Assembly (NCBI GenBank): GCA_020072905.1
Contig: JAIQGB010000342.1
Location: 1 to 8,171, forward strand
Origin: Terriglobia bacterium
Lineage (GTDB): Bacteria > Acidobacteriota > Terriglobia > UBA7540
Reading direction: 5' to 3'
Length of the DNA stretch: 8,171 nt
Shown here piece after piece: positions 1 to 7,022 of the stretch. A program made the translations under genes and the position numbers. Under the pieces are notes generated by a model that was given only the letters and a program-made list of their open reading frames with translations, did no database searches and was not told where the DNA came from. How positions within the stretch are numbered: the first letter of the stretch is position 1; the number at the start of each line of letters is the position of its first letter.

Positions 1-1291
<1,291 letters not shown>

Positions 1292-1360
1292 GTTGAGCCT
1301 TCCGTTACCGTCCGCAGATGCGCTGCCGCGGGAGCCGGACGCGGCGGCCATCAATCGGCC

Positions 1361-1389
1361 ATTTCAGCATAGATGCAGGGGAGCGTCAA
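1361..1389 (-). promoter_or_regulatory. Candidate sigma70-type promoter for selA
   Basis: On the minus strand, TTGACG (complement of 1384-1389, 5 of 6 to consensus) lies 17 bases before TGAAAT (complement of 1361-1366, 4 of 6). Transcription would begin near 1354, giving a leader of about 60 bases before the selA ATG. Spacing is ideal, but the -10 box is only moderate and the call rests on motif matching alone. Confidence 0.35.
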
Positions 1390-1397
1390 CTTTTCGA

Positions 1398-1428
1398 TTG
1401 ACTCTGCGCGTTTTGAGCGGGATATAAT
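1398..1428 (+). promoter_or_regulatory. Candidate promoter for the 185-residue conserved protein
   Basis: TTGACT (1398-1403, 5 of 6) and a perfect TATAAT (1423-1428) are separated by 19 bases, two longer than optimal. The perfect -10 box stands out in this GC-rich sequence. Transcription would start near 1435, giving a leader of about 28 bases that contains the ribosome-binding site of the gene at 1463. Its -35 box lies about 9 bases from the -35 box proposed for selA on the other strand, so the two divergent promoters would sit back to back. Confidence 0.5.
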
Positions 1429-1450
1429 CCCTTTGCCCCCTTGAGGAAAT

Positions 1451-1455
1451 GAGGG
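1451..1455 (+). promoter_or_regulatory. Shine-Dalgarno that fixes a TTG start
   Basis: GAGGG sits 7 bases before TTG at 1463. The frame is closed upstream by TGA at 1442-1444 with no ATG or GTG between, so TTG is the only start that keeps the conserved N-terminus. The ATG at 1449 is in another frame and meets a stop after five codons. Confidence 0.6.
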
Positions 1456-1462
1456 CTCTCCT

Positions 1463-2020
1463 TTGACGACCGACGAGGAACTGAACAAGCTCGAAGACAA
1501 CATCCGCAGGCTCAAGATCGAGTACGAAGCCTACTTCAGCGGCGGTCAGCCCCGGGCTCCCCACGACACCGTGTTCCGCGTCGACACGGCCATCAAGAGG
1601 CTCAACGATGGCATGACCAAGCTGAGTTTCGGTCACCGCTTCCGGTTCAACCAACTCGTGCAGAAGTACGCGGTCTACAGCGATCTCTGGCGCAGAAAGC
1701 TGAAGGATAAGGAAGAGGGCCGCGGCTCCTTCGCGACGCTGCGCCGTGCCGCGGACGAGAAGCCTGCCGACGGCACGACCCGCGTGGTCTGCTCGAATCC
1801 CGAGCAGGAAAAAGAAAAGATCGACCAGTTGCTCAAGGCCATGATCGAAGCTAAGCGCCAGGTCGGCGAGCGCGTGGACAACATCGATCCCTACCAGTTC
1901 AGCAAGTTCGTTTCCGAGAAGACGCGCCAGCTCAAGGAATCGCTGGGCTGTGAGAGGGTCCAGTTCTCCATCAGCGTCGAAGAGGGCCGCGTCAAATTCA
2001 AGGCTGGGAAGGCGGAGTAG
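1463..2020 (+). CDS. Conserved charged protein of unknown function (possible MXAN_5187 C-terminal-domain type)
   Basis: A soluble, strongly charged 185-residue protein with no signal peptide or membrane segment. Residues about 4-25 (EELNKLEDNIRRLKIEYEAY) look like an amphipathic or coiled-coil helix. A dense motif region follows: GGQPRAPHDTVFRVD, KRLNDGMTKLSFGHRFRFN and LVQKYAVYSDLWRRKLKDKEEG. A Lys/Glu-rich helix begins near residue 113 and leads to a short C-terminal beta-like tail (VQFSISVEEGRVKFKAG). From memory it resembles the domain annotated as the MXAN_5187 C-terminal domain, seen in deltaproteobacteria and acidobacteria; I could not check this. The aromatic and basic pattern suggests binding to another macromolecule, but no catalytic motif is visible and no function should be assumed. 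It has its own promoter, is divergent from selA, and reads cleanly to a TAG stop. That the gene is real is near certain; the family name is tentative. Confidence 0.88.
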   Translation: MTTDEELNKLEDNIRRLKIEYEAYFSGGQPRAPHDTVFRVDTAIKRLNDGMTKLSFGHRFRFNQLVQKYAVYSDLWRRKLKDKEEGRGSFATLRRAADEKPADGTTRVVCSNPEQEKEKIDQLLKAMIEAKRQVGERVDNIDPYQFSKFVSEKTRQLKESLGCERVQFSISVEEGRVKFKAGKAE

Positions 2021-2043
2021 CGCCTCCTGTCGCCATTCCGCGG

Positions 2044-2097
2044 ATGTCACTCGGAGCCCGTTCGCTTCGCTCAGGGTAAACTCCGCGAAGAATCCCC
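2044..2097 (+). repeat. Possible degenerate interspersed repeat with imperfect hairpin
   Basis: The stretch starts ATGTCACTCGGAG, continues through TTCGCTTCGCTCAGGGTAAA and ends CTCCGCGAAGAATCC just before the methyltransferase ATG. CGGAG (2052-2056) can pair with CTCCG (2081-2085), with an inner CCC/GGG pairing (2057-2059 with 2074-2076). It resembles the short GTCAYTC-GAGCGAAGCG-GAATC type repeats scattered through many environmental bacterial genomes, but no second copy occurs in the window. The repeat call is recollection plus structure and remains weak. Confidence 0.3.
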
Positions 2098-2675
2098 ATG
2101 AGTCAGCGCGGTCCTGCACTGCTCCTGGCAGCAGGGTTCCTCTTCGCCGGCGCAATCGCCGGCGCGCCACAGGTCGCCTCGGCATGGGCAAGCGAGCCGT
2201 TGCCCTCGGAGCGCTTCACGCCCTTCGTCCCTACGCCCCGCGCGGTGGTCGAGAAGATGTTGGAACTGGCCGGCGTCGGCCCTAGCGACACGGTGTACGA
2301 TCTCGGCTCGGGCGACGGGCGAATCGTGATCGCCGCGGCGCAAAGTACGGCTCTCGCGCGGTGGGGGTGGAAATTCGCAGCACGCTTTGGAAGCAATCCT
2401 CGGAGGAAATCGCCCAGCTCGGTCTGGAAAAGCGCGCACGCATTGTCCACGACGACATGTTTGAGGTGGACGTCGGCCCCGCGACCGTCGTCACCCTGTA
2501 CCAACGCACTGCTGTCAACGACCGCCTGCGCCCGCTGCTCGAGAAGAGACTCCGTCCCGGCGCCCGCGTGGTCTCGGTCGACTTCCAGATCCCCGACTGG
2601 ACGCCCACCAAAGTTGTCCGCGTGCGGTCGGAAAACGGCAATGAGTACAAGCTCTTCCTCTATGTGCGTCCGTAG
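2098..2675 (+). pseudogene. Exported FAM173-like class I SAM methyltransferase, one-base frameshift
   Basis: Adding one A to the CAAAG at 2341-2345 restores a 192-residue protein. Residues 1-29 form a signal peptide (Arg4, hydrophobic run 7-23, ASA before a likely cleavage site). PTPRAVVEKML starts at 45, and the SAM-binding loop VYDLGSGDGR spans 66-75. After the lesion come the restored QKYGSRAVGVEI (the Glu likely binds the SAM ribose), RIVHDDMFEVD, PATVVTLY and RPGARVVSVDFQIPDWTP. That order, with VVTLY and the late P-x-WTP, resembles FAM173/ATPSCKMT-type lysine methyltransferases, which modify ATP synthase c subunit or the ADP/ATP carrier in mitochondria. The bacterial substrate is unknown. 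As written, the first frame loses homology after residue 82 and the second frame lacks the SAM loop, so neither piece should be active. A sequencing indel is a real alternative. No good Shine-Dalgarno precedes the ATG. The TAG stop lies inside the repeat at 2671-2700. Confidence 0.8.
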
Positions 2676-2700
2676 GGGCAGGGCAAGCCCCGCCCCTACG
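2671..2700 (+). repeat. Palindromic interspersed repeat, copy 1 (hairpin overlapping a stop codon)
   Basis: A 30-base near-perfect palindrome: the outer arms CGTAGGGGC and GCCCCTACG pair over 9 bp, followed by one mismatch and a further short GC stem. Bases 2681-2699 (GGGCAAGCCCCGCCCCTAC) match the reverse complement of 4336-4354 exactly. The methyltransferase stop TAG (2673-2675) is part of the repeat. The hairpin could end or stabilise the upstream transcript, but there is no following T run as in a canonical intrinsic terminator. Confidence 0.8.
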
Positions 2701-2755
2701 GTTCCTGAGACGTGGACAGCGCCCCGATGGCGCGGCCAACCCGCCCCGCAAAGTC

Positions 2756-2784
2756 TTCCCCTTTCCACCACAAATCACTACAAT
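2756..2784 (+). promoter_or_regulatory. Weak candidate promoter for purH
   Basis: TACAAT at 2779-2784 matches 5 of 6 bases of a -10 box. The corresponding -35 position (2756-2761, TTCCCC) is poor at 3 of 6. If used, purH would have a leader of roughly 115 bases. The rest of the gap between the methyltransferase and purH (2701-2904) holds no gene that I can recognise. Confidence 0.25.
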
Positions 2785-2859
2785 GCCGTGTTCCCGGATT
2801 GTGTCTGGAGCGTTCGCTGGATTAGGCAGATTGTCGGTTTCGGGAGCGGTGACGCCGCC

Positions 2860-2878
2860 GAGCAGCTTGGCTCTGCTC
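2860..2878 (+). other. Small hairpin in the purH leader
   Basis: GAGCAG (2860-2865) pairs with CTGCTC (2873-2878) around a 7-base loop, ending 13 bases before the GGAAGGAG ribosome-binding site (2892-2899). It does not cover that site and matches no riboswitch class I know, so a regulatory role is only a possibility. Confidence 0.3.
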
Positions 2879-2904
2879 TCTATATCAGTCTGGAAGGAGC
2901 ACTC

Positions 2905-3663
2905 ATGAAAAAGATCTCTCGGGCGCTGATCAGCGTCAGTGACAAGACCGGGGTCGCCGAATTTGCCGCGGGGCTCGCGGCCCAGGGCGTGGAAATCCTC
3001 TCCACCGGCGGCACGGCGAAACTGCTGCGCGACAAAGGCCTCAAGGTTCGCGACGTGAGCGATCTCACAGGCTTTCCCGAGATGCTCGACGGCCGCGTCA
3101 AGACGCTGCATCCGAAAGTGCACGGCGGGCTGCTGGCCATCCGCTCGAATCCCCAACACCAGGAGCAGGTGAAGAAGCACGGCATCGAGTTCATCGACCT
3201 CGTCGCGGTGAATCTCTATCCGTTCGAGAAGACCGCGGGGAAACCTGGCGTCAAATTCGAGGAGTTGATCGAGAACATCGATATCGGCGGGCCCTCGATG
3301 ATTCGCTCCGCCGCGAAGAATTTCGAGGACGTCACGGTGGTGGTGGACGCGGCGGATTACGCGGCCGTGATTGAGGAGATGAAGGCCAATGGCGGCTGCG
3401 TCTCCGACGAGACGCGAGCGCGCCTCTCGCGCAAGGCGTTCGCAACCACGGCCGCCTATGATGGCGCGATTTCGACGACGCTGCAGAAACTCGCCGATGG
3501 GGCGCTCCCGCAAAACCTCCACATGAACTTCCGTAAGACGATGGACCTGCGCTACGGCGAAAACCCGCACCAGAAGGCGGCGCTCTATCTCGATCCCTCG
3601 GCGGGGGGACGCGGGCTCGCCTCGGCAAAGCAACGAAAGCTATCGGCGCGCGCTGGACGTTGA
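2905..3663 (+). CDS. purH: PurH 5' part: intact IMP cyclohydrolase domain, truncated transformylase domain
   Basis: Start of the bifunctional enzyme for the last two steps of de novo purine synthesis: AICAR formylation with 10-formyl-THF, then FAICAR cyclisation to IMP. A strong GGAAGGAG five bases before ATG fixes the start. The IMP cyclohydrolase domain (about 1-195) looks complete: SDKTG 12-16, STGGT 33-37, DGRVKTLHP 62-70 with Lys66, LYPFEKT, and ENIDIGGPSMIRSAAKN 123-139 with Asp126 and Lys138. The transformylase domain begins normally (RYGENPHQ 216-223, LASAKQ ending at residue 243). Homology then stops, and nine unrelated codons lead to TGA at 3661-3663. If expressed, the 252-residue product could in principle keep cyclohydrolase activity but not transformylase. 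The ORF is also open upstream, in frame with the frameshifted methyltransferase, which I regard as accidental. Identification is very secure; whether the break is real is not. Confidence 0.92.
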   Translation: MKKISRALISVSDKTGVAEFAAGLAAQGVEILSTGGTAKLLRDKGLKVRDVSDLTGFPEMLDGRVKTLHPKVHGGLLAIRSNPQHQEQVKKHGIEFIDLVAVNLYPFEKTAGKPGVKFEELIENIDIGGPSMIRSAAKNFEDVTVVVDAADYAAVIEEMKANGGCVSDETRARLSRKAFATTAAYDGAISTTLQKLADGALPQNLHMNFRKTMDLRYGENPHQKAALYLDPSAGGRGLASAKQRKLSARAGR

Positions 3664-4318
3664 CTCCGTCTCCGCCTTTGGCTCGGTGATCGCGGTGAAC
3701 CGTCCTTTGGATGCAGCAACGGCCGAAGCCATCTCCAAACTGTTTGTGGAAGCGGTCGTCGCTCCAAGCTATGAGGCGGCGGCACGGGAGAAACTGGCCG
3801 CCAGGAAGAACCTCCGCTTGATGGATATGTCCACGACGGCGGGCGATGTGTATGGCCTGCAACTGAAGAGTGTGGGAGGCGGGTTGCTCGTCCAGACGCC
3901 CGACACAGCCGGGGCCAAGCCGGAGGAATGGAAATGCGTCACGGAGCGGAAACCCACCGAGGAAGAACTGCGGGCGCTGGCCTTTGCCTGGCGGGTCACC
4001 AAGCACGTCAAGTCGAACGCCATCGTCTTCGCGCGCGATGGCGTGGTGGTGGGCGTGGGCGCGGGACAGATGAGCCGCGTGGATTCTGCCAAGCTCGCCG
4101 CGACCAAGGCCCGTGAGTTGAAGCATTCGCTGGAAGGCACCGTAGTGGGTTCTGACGCCTTCTTCCCCTTCCCGGATGGAGTCGAAGAAATCGCCAAGGC
4201 CGGCGCCACTGCCATCGCTCAGCCGGGCGGCTCGGTGCGAGACGCGGAAGTGATTGCCGCGGCCAATCGCCTGGGACTGGCCATGGTGTTCACGGGGGTC
4301 CGGCACTTCCGGCACTAG
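3632..4318 (+). pseudogene. purH: PurH 3' part: C-terminal AICAR transformylase remnant, out of frame
   Basis: Homology to PurH resumes in another frame at about 3632 (NESYRRALDVDSVSAFGSVIAVN) and runs to the typical C-terminus VRHFRH and TAG. Conserved blocks include KSNAIVFARDG, GAGQMSRVDS, GSDAFFPFPDGVE and QPGGSVRDAEVIAAA. Between the last good residue of the 5' part (Gln243, codon 3631-3633) and this block, about 50-58 residues expected in the family are absent, judged from 470 aligned residues here against roughly 520-530 normally. The missing part should hold the LHGKELS-YNN segment and the I-I-K-H-T-N-P-C-G block with the catalytic Lys-His pair of the transformylase. The lost length is not a multiple of three, hence the frame change. 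A GTG at 3686 could start a 210-residue peptide, but I see no evidence that it is a real start and the product would lack the active site. Confidence 0.85.
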
Positions 4319-4335
4319 TCTGCGAGGGTCTCGAT

Positions 4336-4362
4336 GTAGGGGCGGGGCTTGCCCCGCCCACG
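4336..4362 (+). repeat. Palindromic interspersed repeat, copy 2 (inverted relative to copy 1)
   Basis: GTAGGGGCGGGGCTTGCCC at 4336-4354 is the exact reverse complement of 2681-2699. The core GGGCGGGGC / GCCCCGCCC (4340-4348 with 4351-4359) can fold into a very GC-rich 9-bp hairpin. It starts 17 bases after the purH stop and ends 10 bases before the argJ ATG. The outer arm is degraded (CCCACG instead of CCCCTACG). It may act as a partial terminator or processing barrier between purH and argJ. Confidence 0.8.
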
Positions 4363-4372
4363 TGAATCTGCG

Positions 4373-5593
4373 ATGCCTGACTGGGAAACGATCGAAGGCA
4401 ACATCGCCACACCAAGCGGTTTCCGTGCTGCGGCCCTGGCCGCCGGGATCAAGAGAGCCGCGGGCGCGCTCGACCTGGCGATGATCTTCTCGGACTGCGA
4501 GGCCACGACGTCGGGGGGCGTCTTTACGACGAACCGAGCGGCCGCAGCGCCAGTCGCCCTCTCGCGATACCACCTGGCGACGAGCCGCGGCAGAGCTCGC
4601 GCTGTTATCGTCAACGCCGGCAACGCCAACGCCGCCACGGGCCGCGCTGGGCTCGAAGCTGCCGAGAAGACCGCCAAGACCGCTGCCAAACTCCTCGGAG
4701 TTCCGGTGGAGCAAGTGCTCGTGGCATCCACCGGGGTGATCGGCGTGCCCTTGAAGGTGGAACTCATCACCAAGAACCTGCCGGCGCTCAAACGGGGTCT
4801 TTCCGTCGAGAACGCGGGCGCGGTTGCGCAGGCCATCATGACCACGGATACGGTCCCGAAATGTTGTGTCCTGCGCAGCCAGTTAGGAGGCAAGCCAGTT
4901 CATCTGGCGGGCATCGCCAAGGGCGCGGGCATGATTCATCCCCGCATGGCGACCATGCTTTCCTTCATCACTACCGACGCCGCCATCCATCCTCGCGTGC
5001 TCCGGAGCACGCTGAGCGGAGCCGTGGAGATTTCGTTTAATCGGATTTCCGTGGACGGCGATACCTCCACCAATGACACGGTCCTTATCCTCGCCAATGG
5101 TGCATCGGGCCTGCCGGTGCGCCCCAGTGACGAAACTCATCGCTGGTTTCTGGGGGGTCTCCGCCGGCTCTGCCAAACGCTTGCCAAGATGATCGTGCGC
5201 GACGGCGAGGGCGCGAAGAAGTTCGTGACCATTGAGGTCACCGGCGCCGCTTCGCCCGGCGACGCCGAGCGCGTGGCCCGGGCCGTCGCCAACTCCCCGC
5301 TCGTCAAGACCGCCATCGCCGGCAGTGATGCCAACTGGGGGCGCATCCTGTGTGCGGCGGGGTACTCGGGCGCCAAGATTGACCCCGCTCGGGTCGATAT
5401 CCGCGTCAACGACTTCGACCTTTGCCGTCAGGGGCTCGACGCTGGCTTTAACGAAGCCGAGGCCAAGCGCGAACTCGATCAGAAGGAGTTGATCTTGCGG
5501 ATCGATCTCCACGCGGGCTCGCACGCGACGACCTTCTGGACCTGCGACCTCACCCACGACTACATTGACATCAATGCCTCGTACCGGACGTAG
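4373..5593 (+). CDS. argJ: Bifunctional glutamate N-acetyltransferase / amino-acid acetyltransferase (ArgJ)
   Basis: Cytoplasmic arginine-pathway enzyme that moves the acetyl group from N-acetylornithine to glutamate; many homologues also make N-acetylglutamate from acetyl-CoA. The 406-residue product has the usual family length. Signatures are ATPSGF near the start, FTTNRAAAAPV, VIVNAGNANAATG, VLVASTGVIG, the autocleavage region KGAGMIHPRMATMLSF with the predicted nucleophile Thr194 (codon 4952-4954), SVDGDTSTNDT, VRDGEGAKKFV, GSDANWGRI and the terminal FWTCDLTHDYIDINASYRT. Self-cleavage before Thr194 should give alpha and beta chains. I chose ATG 4373; TTG at 4349 is in frame but lies inside the repeat and would add eight unconserved residues. 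No clear Shine-Dalgarno precedes the ATG, and the repeat hairpin ends only 10 bases away, so initiation may be inefficient or coupled to upstream translation. Monofunctional versus bifunctional activity cannot be decided by eye. Confidence 0.95.
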   Translation: MPDWETIEGNIATPSGFRAAALAAGIKRAAGALDLAMIFSDCEATTSGGVFTTNRAAAAPVALSRYHLATSRGRARAVIVNAGNANAATGRAGLEAAEKTAKTAAKLLGVPVEQVLVASTGVIGVPLKVELITKNLPALKRGLSVENAGAVAQAIMTTDTVPKCCVLRSQLGGKPVHLAGIAKGAGMIHPRMATMLSFITTDAAIHPRVLRSTLSGAVEISFNRISVDGDTSTNDTVLILANGASGLPVRPSDETHRWFLGGLRRLCQTLAKMIVRDGEGAKKFVTIEVTGAASPGDAERVARAVANSPLVKTAIAGSDANWGRILCAAGYSGAKIDPARVDIRVNDFDLCRQGLDAGFNEAEAKRELDQKELILRIDLHAGSHATTFWTCDLTHDYIDINASYRT

Positions 5594-5640
5594 CAGAAAG
5601 CACGGCGGCTGGGCTATGCTGACATCGTATCCGCTCGGGC

Positions 5641-5664
5641 TGCCGAGCGACCAATCGCTCGGCA
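5641..5664 (+). terminator. 10-bp hairpin between argJ and ald
   Basis: TGCCGAGCGA (5641-5650), loop CCAA, TCGCTCGGCA (5655-5664) form a perfect 10-bp stem 47 bases after the argJ stop. No T run follows, so it is not a standard intrinsic terminator, but it may act as one or protect the 3' end of the argJ mRNA. A further CGCTCGG at 5632-5638 could pair instead with CCGAGCG (5643-5649), allowing a mutually exclusive fold. The rest of the argJ-ald gap shows nothing I can name. Confidence 0.5.
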
Positions 5665-5755
5665 TTCGGCGTGCTCTGAGAAGGCGAGGCTGGGGGACGC
5701 ATGTGACCGCGGGGGCGGACAAAACAGGCGTGCGTGTCCCAGGGGAGGACTCTCG

Positions 5756-6868
5756 ATGAACATTGGACTTCCAAAAGAGGTCAAGGACAACGAATATCGC
5801 GTGGGGTTGGTACCCGCAGGGGTTCACGAGCTGGTCGCCGACGGGCACACCGTTTGGGTCGAGAAGGGTGCCGGTGAAGGTTCGGCTTTCACGGACGCGG
5901 AGTTCGTGGCCGCGGGGGGACGGATTCTGCCCACCGCTGGCGACGTCTACGCACGCGGCGAAATGATCGTGAAGGTGAAGGAACCCATCGAGCAGGAGTA
6001 TGCCCGGCTCAGCAACGGCCAGATCGTTTTCAGTTATCTCCACCTCGCGCCGCTGCCGGAGTTGACGCGCGCGCTGCTGGATGCGCGGGTGGCGGGTGTG
6101 GCGTATGAAACCATCCGCGACTCGCAGGGCACGCTCCCCCTGCTGACGCCCATGAGCGAGATTGCGGGACGGATGTCCATCGTGGTGGGAAGCTACTTCC
6201 TGCAGAAGCCGCTCGGGGGGCGCGGCGTGCTGCTGAGCGGGGTGCCGGGAGTGCGCCCGGCGCTGGTCGTGATTCTGGGCGCGGGCGCGGTGGGAATCAA
6301 CGCCACGAAGATGGCCGCAGGTCTGGGCGCGCAGGTGCTCATCCTGGACGTCGACTTGAACCGCTTGCGCCACCTCGATGACCTCTTCTTTGGGCGAGTG
6401 GAAACGCATCTCTCCAGTCCCATCTACATCGCCGATGCGGTGAAGAAGGCGGACCTGCTGATCGGCGCGGTGCTGGTGCCGGGAGCGAGCGCGCCGCGCC
6501 TGGTCACGCGCGCCATGGTCGCGACCATGCAGCCGGGTTCGGTGATTGTGGACGTTTCCGTTGACCAGGGTGGATGCATCGAGACGACCCGGCCGACTTC
6601 CCACAGCGATCCCGTCTACACCGTGGATGGGGTCGTGCATTACTGCGTGACGAACATGCCGGGCGCGATGCCGCGAACTTCCACGATTGCCTTGACCAAC
6701 GCCACGCTGCCTTACGTGCGCAAGATCGCCGCGCGCGGGCTGAAGGGCGCCATTGCCGAAGATCCTCTCATCAAGGATGGCGTCAATACCTACGCCGGGC
6801 ACATCACTTGCCGGCCGGTGGCGGAGTCGCGAGGCCTCCCCTTTCGTGACCTCGATGAATTGTTGTAG
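5756..6868 (+). CDS. ald: Alanine dehydrogenase
   Basis: NAD-dependent cytoplasmic enzyme for the reversible conversion L-alanine + NAD+ + water to pyruvate + ammonium + NADH; it can catabolise alanine or assimilate ammonia. The 370-residue length is typical. Residues known to act in the family fall at their standard numbers: Arg15 (NEYRVG), Lys75 (VKVKEP), His96 (SYLHLA) and Asp270 (VDVSVDQGG). The nucleotide-binding fold has GAGAVG at 175-180, with Asp198 at the end of the second strand for the NAD ribose. The C-terminal part has MPGAMPRTST and NATLPYV. ATG 5756 is preceded by a strong GGGGAGG (5742-5748) at 7 bases. No LysR- or AldR-type regulator gene is nearby in the window. The next gene encodes an alanine-type aminotransferase, so the two probably share alanine-pyruvate metabolism. 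The related transhydrogenase alpha subunit is excluded by length and active-site pattern. Confidence 0.96.
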   Translation: MNIGLPKEVKDNEYRVGLVPAGVHELVADGHTVWVEKGAGEGSAFTDAEFVAAGGRILPTAGDVYARGEMIVKVKEPIEQEYARLSNGQIVFSYLHLAPLPELTRALLDARVAGVAYETIRDSQGTLPLLTPMSEIAGRMSIVVGSYFLQKPLGGRGVLLSGVPGVRPALVVILGAGAVGINATKMAAGLGAQVLILDVDLNRLRHLDDLFFGRVETHLSSPIYIADAVKKADLLIGAVLVPGASAPRLVTRAMVATMQPGSVIVDVSVDQGGCIETTRPTSHSDPVYTVDGVVHYCVTNMPGAMPRTSTIALTNATLPYVRKIAARGLKGAIAEDPLIKDGVNTYAGHITCRPVAESRGLPFRDLDELL

Positions 6869-6981
6869 AGAAGCAGCTCTCAGCAAACGGCCTTCGGCTG
6901 GAGAATTCTCGTTGGCGGTTGTCTGAACGCTGATGGCCTGCCGCTCCGAAATGTCAGTCTCGCGGCTGGCGCTTAGGCAGT

Positions 6982-7010
6982 TTGACCGCATCTCGGCTTT
7001 CTGTTACAAA
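6982..7010 (+). promoter_or_regulatory. Promoter immediately upstream of the aminotransferase
   Basis: TTGACC (6982-6987, 5 of 6) and TACAAA (7005-7010, 4 of 6) are spaced by exactly 17 bases, and TG at 7002-7003 gives an extended -10. Transcription would begin near 7017, only about 6 bases before the ATG at 7023. No Shine-Dalgarno is visible, so a nearly leaderless mRNA is predicted. The rest of the ald-aminotransferase gap holds a perfect 10-base palindrome, GAGAATTCTC (6901-6910), of unknown role. Confidence 0.45.
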
Positions 7011-7022
7011 TGTAGATTGTCC

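Noticed and set aside
2671..2700. Canonical rho-independent terminator
   Set aside because: The stem is strong, but no T run follows and the same sequence recurs inverted at 4336-4354, so a repeat element explains it better.
3661..3663. TGA in purH considered as a selenocysteine codon because selA is present
   Set aside because: The nine codons before the TGA already have no PurH homology, and the true frame continues in another register, so the TGA is a result of the frame change and not a recoding site.
2098..3663. A methyltransferase-PurH fusion protein
   Set aside because: Codons between the frameshift and 2905 encode unrelated sequence, the methyltransferase homology continues in the other frame to its own stop, and purH has its own strong Shine-Dalgarno and ATG.
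3332..4714. 460-codon minus-strand open frame
   Set aside because: Antisense to purH and argJ, low-complexity Arg/Pro-rich translation, no ribosome-binding site or domain.
6889..6910. Small GCC-TTC-GGC hairpin and the GAGAATTCTC palindrome after ald as terminator or operator
   Set aside because: The hairpin stem is too short and has no T tract, and a single 10-base palindrome without a known regulator is not enough for an operator call.
4883..6991. 702-codon open frame on the minus strand
   Set aside because: It is antisense to argJ and ald, whose family residues are intact on the plus strand. The translation is Arg/His-rich with no recognisable domain, typical of antisense frames in GC-rich DNA.
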